The notes under the pieces: generated by a model | The model's database searches: none | Seen by the model: the letters and a program-made list of their open reading frames with translations, nothing else | Told to the model about the DNA's origin: nothing | Made by a program: the position numbers and the translations under genes | NCBI RefSeq assembly: GCF_036634175.1 | Contig: NZ_JAZIFX010000001.1 | Coordinates: 1,984,001-2,048,000 of the forward strand | Direction: 5' to 3' | From: Streptomyces sp. P9-A2 | GTDB lineage: Bacteria; Actinomycetota; Actinomycetes; Streptomycetales; Streptomycetaceae | Length of the DNA stretch: 64,000 bases | In this document: positions 18,035 to 26,513 of the stretch, piece by piece | Layout: every line of letters begins with the position of its first letter | How positions within the stretch are numbered: position 1 is the first letter of the stretch

Positions 18035-18721
18035 TCAGTCCGCCCTCGGGCGGACCAGGCCGGACTCGTAGGCGGTGACCACCAGCTGGGCCCGGTCGCG
18101 GGCGCCCAGCTTGGCCATGGCCCGGTTGACGTGTGTCTTCACGGTCAGCGGGCTGACCTCCAGGCGTTCGGCGATCTCGTCGTTGGAGTGGCCGCCGGCG
18201 ACCTGGACCAGCACTTCGCGCTCCCGCACGGTCAGCGAGTCGAGCCGCCGCGCGCGGGCCGGGTCGAGGTCGGCGCCGTCGGACGGGCCCGCCTGGGCGA
18301 GGAAGCGGGCGATCAGGCCCTTGGTGGCGGCCGGGGACAGCAGGGCCTCGCCCTCGGCGGCGATCCTGATGGCGCTGAGCAGTTCGCCGGGTTCGGAGCC
18401 CTTGCCGAGGAAGCCGGAAGCGCCGGCCCGCAGCGACTGCACCACGTAGTCGTCGACCTCGAAGGTCGTCAGGATCACCACGCGGACCCCGTCGAGTTCG
18501 GGGTCCGCACTGATCAGGCGGGTGGCCGCGAGACCGTCGGTGCCGGGCATCCGGATGTCCATGAGGACGATGTCGGCGCGCTGTTCACGGGCCAGCCGGA
18601 CCGCCTCGGCGCCGTCGGCGGCCTCGCCCACCACCTCCATGTCCGGCTCGGAGTCGACGAGGACGCGAAAGGCGCTGCGCAGCAGGGCCTGGTCGTCGGC
18701 GAGCAGGACGCGGATGGTCAT
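18035..18721 (-). CDS. NarL/LuxR-type response regulator
   Basis: 228 residues: receiver domain 1-120 with acidic Asp9/Asp10, phosphoacceptor Asp55 (VLMDIRMPG) and switch Lys107, and a LuxR-type helix-turn-helix at about 165-225 (LTVREREVLVQVAGG, then SNDEIAERL). It is the partner of the kinase encoded directly upstream on the same strand, with a 50-base gap. Targets are unknown; the neighbouring RND exporter and psp genes are natural candidates. The ATG at 18721 is preceded by a GGGGGGAA stretch. Confidence 0.93.
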   Translation of the reverse strand: MTIRVLLADDQALLRSAFRVLVDSEPDMEVVGEAADGAEAVRLAREQRADIVLMDIRMPGTDGLAATRLISADPELDGVRVVILTTFEVDDYVVQSLRAGASGFLGKGSEPGELLSAIRIAAEGEALLSPAATKGLIARFLAQAGPSDGADLDPARARRLDSLTVREREVLVQVAGGHSNDEIAERLEVSPLTVKTHVNRAMAKLGARDRAQLVVTAYESGLVRPRAD

Positions 18722-18771
18722 GGGTTCCCCCCGGGAGCTCTGGTCACGGGCCGCACCGGGCCGTGGACGGG

Positions 18772-20013
18772 TCACGAACCGTCCTGGGCCGCGGACGTAC
18801 GGGTCTCGACGGGCAGGATCGCATGGACGCGGAAGCCACCGCCGTAGCGGGGGCCGGTGGTGAGGGTGCCGCGCAGGGCGGTGACGCGTTCCCGCATGCC
18901 GAGCAGACCGTGGCCGCCGCCGTCGCCCGCGGGGGCTTCCTGCCGGCCGGCGCCGGTGCCGTCGTCGAGGACGGTGACCTCGAGGTGCGGGCCCACCCGG
19001 ACGACGCTGACCTCAGCCTTCGCCACGGCGCCCGCGTGCTTCTGGACGTTGGTGAGCGCCTCTTGAATGATCCGGTAGGCGGCCAGGTCGACGGCGGCCG
19101 GCAGCGCGGAGGCGTGCTCCGGGCGCTGGTCCTCGCGGGCCACCAGGACGTGCAGGCCGGCGTTGCGGAAGGTACCGGCGAGGTCGTCGAGGCGATCCAG
19201 TCCGGGGGCGGGCTCGGTGGGGGCCTCGGGATCTCCGGACTGGCGCAGCAGGCCGACGGTGGCCCGCAGTTCGCCGAGCGCCGAACGGCTGGCCTCGCGT
19301 ACGTGGGCGAGGGCCTCCTTGGCCTGGTCGGGCCGCTTGTCCATGACGTGGGCGGCGACCCCGGCCTGGACGTTGACCAGGGCGATGTGATGGGCGACGA
19401 CGTCGTGCAGGTCGCGGGCGATGCGCAGGCGCTCCTCGGCGACGCGGCGGCGGGCCTCCTCCTCGCGGGTGCGTTCGGCCCGCTCGGCGCGTTCCCTGAT
19501 GGCCTGGACGAAGGCACGGCGGCTGCGGACGGCGTCCCCGGCGGTGGCGCCGATCCCGGTCCAGGCGAGGATCCCCAGGTTTTCCTGGGCGTACCAGGGC
19601 AGCGGGCCGGCGATCATGGCGGCGCCGGTGAGGACGGTCATGGTGAGCAGGCCGACCCGCCAGGTGGTGGGGCGGTCGGTGGTGGAGGCGACGGTGTAGA
19701 GCGCGACGACCACGCACATCGAGAGCGGGGCGCGGGGGTCACCGGTGACGGACTCCACCAGGGAGACCCCGCCGGTGAAGGCGAGGACCGCGAGGGGCGC
19801 CCGGCGCCTCAGGACGAGTGCGGTGGCGCCGAGCACCATGAGGACCAGGCTGAGCGCGTCAGGCGTGCGCAGCGCCCAGGTGACGCCGTCGGGGCCGTGC
19901 GGCTCCACGAGGGACCCGGCCACCATGCACACCAGGACGCCCGCGGCCAGGGCCGCGTCCAGGGCGAAGGGATGCGCGCGCAGCCGGCGCCGGGCGCGCT
20001 GGAAGGTGCTCAC
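18772..20013 (-). CDS. Membrane sensor histidine kinase, NarL/DesK family
   Basis: 413 residues. The N-terminal about 155 residues hold several membrane helices with very short outside loops, suggesting that a membrane-associated signal is sensed. A coiled-coil segment follows (about 165-195). His203 in IARDLHDVVAHHIALV is the phosphorylated His (HisKA_3), then the N-box EALTNVQKHAG and the G-box GHGLLGMRERV of the ATPase domain. It is transcribed ahead of its response regulator. The start is a GTG at 20013. Confidence 0.93.
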   Translation of the reverse strand: MSTFQRARRRLRAHPFALDAALAAGVLVCMVAGSLVEPHGPDGVTWALRTPDALSLVLMVLGATALVLRRRAPLAVLAFTGGVSLVESVTGDPRAPLSMCVVVALYTVASTTDRPTTWRVGLLTMTVLTGAAMIAGPLPWYAQENLGILAWTGIGATAGDAVRSRRAFVQAIRERAERAERTREEEARRRVAEERLRIARDLHDVVAHHIALVNVQAGVAAHVMDKRPDQAKEALAHVREASRSALGELRATVGLLRQSGDPEAPTEPAPGLDRLDDLAGTFRNAGLHVLVAREDQRPEHASALPAAVDLAAYRIIQEALTNVQKHAGAVAKAEVSVVRVGPHLEVTVLDDGTGAGRQEAPAGDGGGHGLLGMRERVTALRGTLTTGPRYGGGFRVHAILPVETRTSAAQDGS

Positions 20014-20107
20014 GACGGTTCACCGTACGGGGTCGCGGGAGCGTACGGGGTGCGGGCCGGGGGTGGACCGGTGGTGAGGACCGCACCTGTCGTGAACGGA
20101 CCGACAG

Positions 20108-20162
20108 TGAGCGGTACGCGGGTGAGCGGTTCCGGTATGAGCGGTACGCGGGTGAGCGGTTC
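20108..20162. repeat. 25-base direct duplication with 30-base period
   Basis: The 25-mer beginning TGAGCGGTACGCGGGTGAG occurs at 20108-20132 and again at 20138-20162, between the kinase start and the PspAA stop. It is noncoding on both sides. Confidence 0.6.
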
Positions 20163-20191
20163 GGCCGCGGGTGGCCCGGCGGGCCGGGGGC

Positions 20192-20500
20192 TCATGTGCC
20201 GGGGATCGGTCCGTCGCCTGGGCCCGGGATCAGTCCGTCGTCGTCGCTGAGCAGTTCCCGGACCTCCTCGATCGTCGCGTCCGGGGAGGGGAGGATGAGG
20301 TCGGAGGGTTCCAGGGCGTCGTCCGGCAGCGGCTCGCCGAGCTCGTGGACCCTGTTCAGCAGGGCGGTGAGGGTGCGGTGGAAGCCGGGGCCGTCACCGT
20401 TGTCCATCTCGACGACGAGTTCCTCGTCGAGTTTGTTCAGCTCGGCGAGGTGGCTCTCGGCCAGAGCCACCTGCCCCTCCCCCATGATCCGTACGATCAT
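20192..20500 (-). CDS. pspAA: PspA-associated protein PspAA
   Basis: 102-residue acidic cytoplasmic protein beginning MIVRIMGEGQVALAE, matching the small PspAA partner encoded next to pspA in actinobacteria. The middle (ELNKLDEELVVEMDNGD) is helical, and the C-terminus is Pro/Gly/Asp-rich. It is encoded just downstream of pspA on the same strand with a 64-base gap, so co-transcription is likely. It presumably modulates PspA assembly in envelope stress; the exact biochemical role is not established. Confidence 0.85.
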   Translation of the reverse strand: MIVRIMGEGQVALAESHLAELNKLDEELVVEMDNGDGPGFHRTLTALLNRVHELGEPLPDDALEPSDLILPSPDATIEEVRELLSDDDGLIPGPGDGPIPGT

Positions 20501-20564
20501 GTCGGCCTCCTGAGCCGCCCTCGCGGGGGCTCGGTCGTCGTCGGCACGGTCTCCCGTGCGGCGG

Positions 20565-21362
20565 TCACTGCTTGTCGAACCGCGGGGTGTCCTGCGGCTG
20601 CTGCTGGGCCTGGGACTGCTCGCTGCCGCCCTCGATGGCCTGCTTCTGGCCGGAGGTGCCCCCGGCCAGCTCGGCCTTCATGCGCTGCAGTTCCAGCTCC
20701 ACGTCCGTACCACCGGAGAGCCGGTCCAGCTCGGCCTGGATGTCGTCCTTGTGCATGCCGGACTGGTCGTCGAGGACGCCGGAGGCGAGCAGCTCGTCGA
20801 TGGCACCGGCCCGCGCCTGGAGCTGGGCGGTCTTGTCCTCGGCCCGCTGGATCGCCTGCCCGACGTCGCCCATCTCCTCGGAGATGCCGGAGAAGGCCTC
20901 GCCGATCCGGGTCTGTGCCTGCGCCGCCGTGTACGTGGCCTTGATGGTCTCCTTCTTCGTGCGGAAGGCGTCGACCTTGGCCTGGAGGCGCTGGGCCGCG
21001 AGGGTGAGCTTCTCCTCCTCGCCCTGGAGCGTCGCGTGCTGCGTCTCCAGGTCCGTCACCTGCTGCTGGAGGGCGGCGCGGCGGGAGAGGGCCTCGCGGG
21101 CGAGGTCCTCACGGCCCAGCGCGAGCGCCTTGCGGCCCTGGTCCTCCAGCTTGGAGGACTGGCCCTGCAACTGGTTGAGCTGGAGCTCCAGGCGCTTGCG
21201 GCTGGTCGCCACGTCGGCGACACCCCGGCGGACCTTCTGGAGCAACTCCAGTTGTTTCTGGTACGAGTAATCGAGGGTCTCGCGCGGATCCTCGGCCCGG
21301 TCAAGGGCCTTGTTCGCCTTCGCGCGGAAGATCATCCCCATACGCTTCATGACACCGCTCAT
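20565..21362 (-). CDS. pspA: Phage-shock protein A / IM30 family membrane-stress protein
   Basis: 265 residues, nearly all helical coiled coil, with the PspA/Vipp1 pattern (MGMIFRAKANKALDRAEDP, then long heptad stretches up to about residue 225) and a Gln/Ser/Gly-rich tail. PspA oligomerises on the inner face of the membrane and limits proton leakage during envelope stress; the S. coelicolor homologue (SCO2168) is stress-induced. The ATG at 21362 (MSGVMKRMG) is taken; an internal ATG at 21350 is also possible. The neighbouring two-component system may belong to the same response. Divergent from the DUF3043 gene. Confidence 0.93.
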   Translation of the reverse strand: MSGVMKRMGMIFRAKANKALDRAEDPRETLDYSYQKQLELLQKVRRGVADVATSRKRLELQLNQLQGQSSKLEDQGRKALALGREDLAREALSRRAALQQQVTDLETQHATLQGEEEKLTLAAQRLQAKVDAFRTKKETIKATYTAAQAQTRIGEAFSGISEEMGDVGQAIQRAEDKTAQLQARAGAIDELLASGVLDDQSGMHKDDIQAELDRLSGGTDVELELQRMKAELAGGTSGQKQAIEGGSEQSQAQQQPQDTPRFDKQ

Positions 21363-21647
21363 GGGCTTCGCGCGCCCCCTTCTGACGGACTCCGGCTCAC
21401 ACTTCTGCGACAGACCCCACAGTACGGGCCCTGCATCCATTACCGCACTGTCCAGGGGTGGATGCGCTCATCCCCAAGGACGACTGCGCATCCTCCCGAT
21501 CCGGCGCAGGGAGTAGGTGATCCCCGGGTGCCGGCCGGACAACCCGCCCCAAGTCGCACACAACGCCCCCGCCTGTCTGTCCTCTACAGACGCGTGGTGT
21601 TGCCGGATCGTTCCCCCCGGGGCTGGGGTCCAACCCCGGATACCCCG

Positions 21648-21653
21648 TACCCT
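21648..21653 (+). promoter_or_regulatory. -10 box TACCCT of a probable leaderless mRNA
   Basis: The hexamer ends eight bases before the GTG at 21662 and there is no ribosome binding site between them. This is the arrangement of leaderless transcripts, common in Streptomyces. Confidence 0.45.
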
Positions 21654-21661
21654 TGGGTTTT

Positions 21662-22258
21662 GTGTTCCGTAGCCGTGCCAAGGAAGAGAAGGCCCACGCC
21701 GACAAGGCGACGGTGACCGACTCCAAGCAGACCCGCCACCCGGAGGCCCCGAAGGGCCGTCCCACGCCCAAGCGCAGCCAGGCCCAGACCCAGCGGCGCA
21801 GCGTGGCCAATACGTCGATGACGCGCAAGGAGGCCGCCAAGCGGCAGCGTGACGAGCGTCGTGCCGCGATGGAGCGCCAGCGCCAGGCGCTGGCCAGCGG
21901 CGACGAGCGCTACCTGCCCGCCCGTGACAAGGGGCCGGTGCGCCGGTTCGCGCGCGACTACGTCGACTCGCGGTTCAACATCGCGGAGTACTTCCTGCCG
22001 ATGGCGGTGATCATCCTGGTGCTGAGCATGATCCGGATGCCCCAGGTACAGAACGCCGCGCTGCTGCTGTGGCTCGTCGTGATCGCGATGATCGTGCTCG
22101 ACTTCTTCGTGACCGGCTTCCGGCTGAAGAAGCGGCTGGCCGAGCGCTTCCCCGACGAAAAACGCCGCGGCGCCGTCGCCTACGCGCTGATGCGCTCGCT
22201 GCAGATGCGCCGGCTGCGCCTGCCCAAGCCCCAGGTCAAGCGCGGGGAACGGCCCTGA
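21662..22258 (+). CDS. DUF3043 membrane protein
   Basis: 198 residues. A charged, Lys/Arg/Gln-rich N-terminal half (residues 1-105, including TPKRSQAQTQRRSV and SMTRKEAAKRQRDERR) precedes two membrane helices at about 112-131 and 138-157, then a basic C-terminus. This is the layout of actinobacterial DUF3043 proteins, whose function is unknown. GTG at 21662 (MFRSRAKEEKA) is chosen over the upstream TTG at 21653 because the family begins here and a -10 box sits just before it. Its stop overlaps the apparent start of the next methyltransferase gene. Confidence 0.88.
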   Translation: MFRSRAKEEKAHADKATVTDSKQTRHPEAPKGRPTPKRSQAQTQRRSVANTSMTRKEAAKRQRDERRAAMERQRQALASGDERYLPARDKGPVRRFARDYVDSRFNIAEYFLPMAVIILVLSMIRMPQVQNAALLLWLVVIAMIVLDFFVTGFRLKKRLAERFPDEKRRGAVAYALMRSLQMRRLRLPKPQVKRGERP

Positions 22259-23118
22259 GCACCACGCCGTTCGTCGACGGCGAGGCACCGGCGACGGTGC
22301 CCGCGCAGACCCCGCCCGCACAGAGCTCGCCCGCACAGGCCCCGCCCGGTCCGGGCGGGCCGTCCGGTGACCTGCGGGAGGTCGTCCAGCAGGAACTGCT
22401 GGCCCGCCAGCTCGACGAGCAGATAGTGGGGCGGTTCCCGGTCGGGCGGCGGCTGCGCGTGCTGGACGTCGGCATGGGCCGCGGCACGCAGGCGCTGCGC
22501 CTGGCACGGGCCGGCCACCAGGTGACCGGTCTGGAACGGGACGCGGGGATGGTCTCCGCCGCGCGCGCGGTGCTCGCCGGGGAACCCGAGGGCATCCGGG
22601 AGCGGGTGCGGGTAGTCGAGGGCGACGGCCGCGACACCGGTGTGCACTTCCTGCCGGGCAGCTTCGACGTGGTGCTCTGCCACGGCGTCCTCATGTACGT
22701 GACGGAGCCGGACCCGCTGGTGGCGGGGCTGGCCCGGATGCTCGCGCCCGGCGGCCTGCTGTCGCTGCTGGTGCGCAACGGCGACGCGCCAGCGATGCGG
22801 CCCGGGCTACGCGGCGACTGGGCCGGGGCGCTGACCGCGTTCGACACGGCGTGCCCCGCGGACGACTCGGACGCCGGAGTGCGGGCCGACCGGCTGGCGG
22901 ACCTCAAGGCGACCCTCGCGGGGCTCGGGGCGCCGCTGCACACCTGGTACGGGGTGCGGGTCTTCACGAACACGGCGGTGGACGGGGCGAGCGCCGCGCA
23001 CACCCCCGGCTGCCCCGACGACCTGACGGCGCTCCTCGCGGTCGAGGAACGGGCCGGCCGCACGGACCCCTACCGCGGGGTGGCGGCACTGCTCCACCTG
23101 TGCGGCGTACGGGGCTAG
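22255..23118 (+). CDS. SAM-dependent methyltransferase
   Basis: About 287 residues, class I methyltransferase fold. Motif I is LDVGMGRGTQALRLA near residue 70, followed by an acidic strand end (GLERDAGM), VVEGDGRDTG and FDVVLCHGVLMYV. Substrate unknown. The start is unclear: no ATG/GTG/TTG lies at the gene junction, but CTG at 22255 would make a CTGA four-base overlap with the preceding stop. The first conventional start is GTG at 22297, which would still leave the whole catalytic domain. A hairpin begins at its TAG stop. Confidence 0.85.
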   Translation: MSTTPFVDGEAPATVPAQTPPAQSSPAQAPPGPGGPSGDLREVVQQELLARQLDEQIVGRFPVGRRLRVLDVGMGRGTQALRLARAGHQVTGLERDAGMVSAARAVLAGEPEGIRERVRVVEGDGRDTGVHFLPGSFDVVLCHGVLMYVTEPDPLVAGLARMLAPGGLLSLLVRNGDAPAMRPGLRGDWAGALTAFDTACPADDSDAGVRADRLADLKATLAGLGAPLHTWYGVRVFTNTAVDGASAAHTPGCPDDLTALLAVEERAGRTDPYRGVAALLHLCGVRG

Positions 23119-23149
23119 AAGACTCACCAAGATCTTCATGAGTCTTCTA
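23116..23149. terminator. A/T-rich hairpin starting at the methyltransferase stop codon
   Basis: TAGAAGACTCA (23116-23126) pairs perfectly with TGAGTCTTCTA (23139-23149); the first three bases are the stop codon itself. It is unusually A/T-rich for this genome and probably acts as a transcription end. Confidence 0.65.
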
Positions 23150-23225
23150 GGACAGACCCTGGCGGACGTGGGACGGGCGAGGGCCGAAGCCCCCGCCCTG
23201 AAGGTCATGTCGCCCTCGCCCGGAT

Positions 23226-23316
23226 TCTCACGTCCGGGGGCTTCACGCCCGGGACTTCACGCCCCTGGGTTCACGTCCGGGGCTTCACCCCCGGGGTCCA
23301 CGTCCGTGGGTTCACG
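23226..23316. repeat. Short tandem repeats 3' of the small minus-strand gene
   Basis: Five to six variants of TTCACGTCCGGGGGC lie in tandem, directly after the stop of the gene at 23312-23524 on the minus strand. Confidence 0.6.
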
Positions 23317-23524
23317 CCTCTTCCGCGTGCAGGCTCATCGGCCCGTAGATCTCCGTGGTGTCCTCCAGCAGCCGCACCTGGTCGGCGCCACCCTCCACCA
23401 GGGCCTTCCAGTTCTCCCCGATCCAGGACTCGGCGTCCCCCTGCGTGGTGAATTCCTCCGGCGTCACCGCGGGCTCGACCTGCGTCCCGTCGGCCTTCTC
23501 GAACCGCCACGTCCATGCCGCCAT
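23312..23524 (-). CDS. Small conserved hypothetical protein
   Basis: 70-residue acidic cytoplasmic protein beginning MAAWTWRFEKADGT and ending GPMSLHAEEA. No recognised domain, but the pattern (Trp-rich start, evenly spaced Glu/Asp) and codon use look like a real gene. The start at 23524 is fixed by a strong GGAGG six bases upstream; the further upstream ATG in the same frame at 23554 lacks one. It is divergent from the CobU-type gene. Function unknown. Confidence 0.75.
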   Translation of the reverse strand: MAAWTWRFEKADGTQVEPAVTPEEFTTQGDAESWIGENWKALVEGGADQVRLLEDTTEIYGPMSLHAEEA

Positions 23525-23597
23525 GTACGCCTCCATGGGTATGAGCACCTGCACGACAGGAGCCGGATCATGGTCCGGCTCCTGGAGCAGAGCCTAG

Positions 23598-23612
23598 AGC
23601 CTGTCCGGCGGA
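23598..23612 (+). repeat. Third copy of the GCCTGTCCGGCGGAT repeat
   Basis: Identical to 1507-1521 and to the inverted copy near 1813-1827. It lies in the gap between the small gene at 23312 and the CobU-type gene, away from any coding frame. Confidence 0.6.
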
Positions 23613-23686
23613 TGATTCGGGGGATCATCGGTGTCAGTGCCCGGTCGGGCGCGCAGGAGCCGTGGGGAGGGGCGAAAATCGGGTCC

Positions 23687-24886
23687 GTGGAACTCACTCT
23701 GCTCGGCACCGGTGCCCCAGCGGGCCTGCCCCGCCCCGACTGTCCCTGCGCCGCCTGCGCGTCCGCCGCCGGCCCCCGCGCGCGCGCCGCGACCTCGCTG
23801 CTCGTGGACGGCTCGCTGCTGCTCGACCTGACGCCGGGCGTGGCGTTCGCCGCCGCCCGCGCGGGGCATTCGCTGGGCGGTGTGCGCCAGGTGCTGCTCT
23901 CCCATCCGCACGACGGCCCCGCGGTCGAGGTGCCCGCCGGGCTGCCGCAGCCCGGCCGGGTGCCGGACGGCCGGGAGCTGGCGCTGCTGACGGGCCACCG
24001 GGTGCGGGCACTGGCGCTGGACGCACCGGGCACCGGGTACGCGGTGACCGGCCCGGACGGGCAGCGGCTGCTGTATCTGCCGCCGGGCACGGCGCCGGCC
24101 GGTCTGGAGGAGCCGGCCGAACCGTACGCCATGGTGCTGCTCGACGTCGTGGGGCGTCCGGACGGGCTGGCGCGGCTGCGGGCGGTGGGTGCGGTGGGGC
24201 CGACGACGGACGTCGTCGCCGTGCATCTCGACCACGACGTGCCGCCGGGCGCGGAGGAGCGGCGCCGGCTCGCGGCGGCCGGGGCGCGCGCCGTGCCGGA
24301 CGGGACCACGCTGGAGGTGGGCGCCTACGAGCACGTTCCCGATCTGCCGCGCCGGACGCTGGTCCTGGGCGGGGCGCGGTCCGGCAAGTCGGTGGAGGCC
24401 GAGCGCCGGCTGGAATCCCTGCCCCAGGTGCTGTACGTGGCGACCGGCGGGTCCCGCAACGGGGACACCGAGTGGGCGGCCCGGGTGTCGGCCCATCAGG
24501 AGCGGCGGCCCGGGTCCTGGCGGACCGTGGAGACCTGCGATGTGGTGCCGTTGCTGGGGACCGACGGGCCGCCGCTGCTGGTGGACTGTCTGTCGCTGTG
24601 GCTGACGGACGCGATGGACTCCGTCGGGGCGTGGGACGACGCCCAGTGGGCGGACGGCGGGGAGCGGGCGCTCAAGGAACGGGTGCGCGAGCTGACGGAC
24701 GCGGTGCGCGCGACCCGGCGGACCGTGGTCGCCGTCTCCAACGAGGTGGGTTCGGGCATCGTCCCCGCCACCGCGTCCGGCCGCCGGTACCGGGACGAAC
24801 TCGGGCGGCTGAACGCGGCGTTCGCGCAGGAGTGCGAGCAGGTACTGCTGGTCGTGGCCGGCCAGGCACTGGTGCTCCGGGGGTGA
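23687..24886 (+). CDS. cobU: Adenosylcobinamide kinase/guanylyltransferase with N-terminal MBL-like domain
   Basis: 399 residues. The C-terminal part (about 222-399) is the bifunctional CobU enzyme of cobalamin nucleotide-loop assembly: P-loop GGARSGKS near residue 228, then VATGGSRNGDTEWAARV, VDCLSLWLTD and VSNEVGSGIVP. The N-terminal about 215 residues (ELTLLGTGAPAGLPRPDCP start) resemble a metallo-beta-lactamase fold like PhnP, but the expected HxHxDH appears only as SHPHDG, so hydrolase activity is doubtful. Start GTG 23687 follows a GGGGAGGGG stretch. cobT and cobS follow within 6 kb, though each seems separately transcribed. Confidence 0.88.
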   Translation: MELTLLGTGAPAGLPRPDCPCAACASAAGPRARAATSLLVDGSLLLDLTPGVAFAAARAGHSLGGVRQVLLSHPHDGPAVEVPAGLPQPGRVPDGRELALLTGHRVRALALDAPGTGYAVTGPDGQRLLYLPPGTAPAGLEEPAEPYAMVLLDVVGRPDGLARLRAVGAVGPTTDVVAVHLDHDVPPGAEERRRLAAAGARAVPDGTTLEVGAYEHVPDLPRRTLVLGGARSGKSVEAERRLESLPQVLYVATGGSRNGDTEWAARVSAHQERRPGSWRTVETCDVVPLLGTDGPPLLVDCLSLWLTDAMDSVGAWDDAQWADGGERALKERVRELTDAVRATRRTVVAVSNEVGSGIVPATASGRRYRDELGRLNAAFAQECEQVLLVVAGQALVLRG

Positions 24887-24937
24887 ACAGCCGGTGCCTG
24901 GGCGGGGGCCGGGGCAGGGTGCGAGGCCGGGGCGGGG

Positions 24938-26095
24938 TCAGTTCGCCGGCTTTCGGGCGATGATCCGGTACGCGTTGGCGAACGGGGTGTGCCGCAGGAC
25001 GGGCGCCAGCGCGAGGTCCGTCAGCGCCGCGACGGCGACCAGCGGGGCGCCCGCGCGCAGCAGTACGGCACGCGCCTGCTGCTGGAACGGGGTCGGCGGG
25101 ATCGCGCGCCAGGGGGCGTCCGGGGCGGGCAGGGCACGGGAGAGGGCCAGCGCGGTGGCGCCGGCCAGGTCGTACGGGACGTACAGGGAACGGTGCCCGG
25201 ACCTGGACGTGCCGGACCTGGACGTGCCGGACCTGGCGGCGGACCCGGTGATGCCGGGCCCGGTGGTGACGATCGCACAGCCGAGTGCCTCCAGTTCGGC
25301 CCGGAGGTTGCGCGGCGGCAGCAGGTGGAGCCGGCGGGGCTGGTCGTAGGACAGCCACCGGTTGCCGAACAGAGCGGCGAACACGCAGCCGGGGTCCAGG
25401 GTCTCGATGAGCAGATGGCCGCCGGGGCGCAGGGCGTCCAGGGCGGCGTGGAGTTCCGCCCGCGGGTCGGTGGTGTGCTCGAGGTGGTGCAGCAGGCTGA
25501 CGACGTCGTAGCGGGCCGACACCCGGGCCAGCAGCTTCGGGTCCGTCAGCGCGCCGATGTGGGCCTCCTCTACGCGGCCGAGGACGCGGGCGCGTTCGAC
25601 GCGCGCGGTGAGGTCGGTGCCGTCGAAGGCGGTGTAGGGGAAGAACTCCCGCGCGATGTCCGGGAAGCGGCCGTGTCCGGTGCCGACGTCCAGCCAGCTC
25701 TCCGGTTCGCCGAAGCGCAGCATCGCGCGGGCCGTGGCCCGGCGGCGGCGCGGGGCGTCGCGCAGCGCGAGGACGTGGTCGGTGACGGCGTCCCGGGGGG
25801 CTCCGCGCGGTGTCCGGCGGTGGAAGGCCAGGCCCTCGGCGGTGAGCCGGGGGTTCTGGAAGGTGTGCCCGCATTCCCGGCACGCGTCGACGGTGAACCG
25901 GCCCGGCCGGTGCCGTCGCAGGTCTCCGGTGCGCAACCGGTTGCGCAGCCGCGTGGAGCCGCACCAGGGACAGTCTCCGCGGCGCGGCTCGTGCACCCGC
26001 ACGGAGGCCTGCTGGGCGGGGACGACCGGGGCGCGGGGGACGGCGGGCGCGTCGGCGGACGACGGGACGGCGGCGGGCGCGTCGGGTTCGGACAT
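24938..26095 (-). CDS. Zinc-ribbon SAM-dependent methyltransferase
   Basis: 385 residues. A Pro/Ala-rich leader (1-38) precedes a zinc-ribbon-like region, CPWCGS at about 42-47 and CRECGH at about 72-77. A class I methyltransferase domain follows, with motif I WLDVGTGHGRFPD near 134-146 and SLLHHLEHTTDP further on. This architecture (Cys-Cys pair, then methyltransferase) is common among polysaccharide- or lipid-modifying methyltransferases. A short run of RSGTS repeats near residue 286 comes from a 15-base tandem repeat at about 25199-25238. The start ATG is at 26095; the C-terminus has possible hydrophobic helices. Substrate unknown. Confidence 0.85.
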   Translation of the reverse strand: MSEPDAPAAVPSSADAPAVPRAPVVPAQQASVRVHEPRRGDCPWCGSTRLRNRLRTGDLRRHRPGRFTVDACRECGHTFQNPRLTAEGLAFHRRTPRGAPRDAVTDHVLALRDAPRRRRATARAMLRFGEPESWLDVGTGHGRFPDIAREFFPYTAFDGTDLTARVERARVLGRVEEAHIGALTDPKLLARVSARYDVVSLLHHLEHTTDPRAELHAALDALRPGGHLLIETLDPGCVFAALFGNRWLSYDQPRRLHLLPPRNLRAELEALGCAIVTTGPGITGSAARSGTSRSGTSRSGHRSLYVPYDLAGATALALSRALPAPDAPWRAIPPTPFQQQARAVLLRAGAPLVAVAALTDLALAPVLRHTPFANAYRIIARKPAN

Positions 26096-26116
26096 GGCGG
26101 CTCCGGATGAGTCGGG

Positions 26117-26330
26117 CGGGGCGAGCGGGGACAGAGGGGTGAGCGGAAGAGGCAGTGGAGGGGCGAGCAGGACGAGCAGGAGCGAGAAGGGGCAAGCGGG
26201 AGGAGCGAGCGGGAGCGGTTGAGCAGGAGGGGTGAGCAGGAGGGGCGAGCAGGAGGGGTGAGCGGGGGCAGAGAGAGCGAGCAGGGGCCGAGGGGGTGAG
26301 CAAGGGCCGAGGGGGTGAGCAGGATGGGTG
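26117..26330 (+). repeat. Polypurine repeat tract upstream of cobT
   Basis: About 210 bases nearly all G and A on the plus strand. It contains three copies of a 13-mer (GAGCAGGAGGGGT or C; 26221-26259) and two of a 19-mer (26279-26297 and 26298-26316). It fills most of the divergent gap between the methyltransferase (minus) and cobT (plus). No gene is seen. Confidence 0.7.
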
Positions 26331-26513
26331 GAAGGGACTCGGGTACTGGTCGGACGGGCGGGGCACAGTGATGACATTCCCTTGCAAAACGTTACGGATC
26401 GGATGGCGCTCCCGGGCGCAACGACGTCGGGGTGGCGTCGCCCGGTGGGTGGGATTCCGACGACGGGCCCCAGGGCTCCGGCGTGTTCGAGCCGGGCCGG
26501 TACTGTTCGGCGA

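Noticed and set aside
26331..26513. B12 riboswitch upstream of cobT, and likewise upstream of the CobU-type gene and cobS
   Set aside because: No GCCACTG B12 box or matching fold is visible; the cobT and cobS starts appear leaderless.
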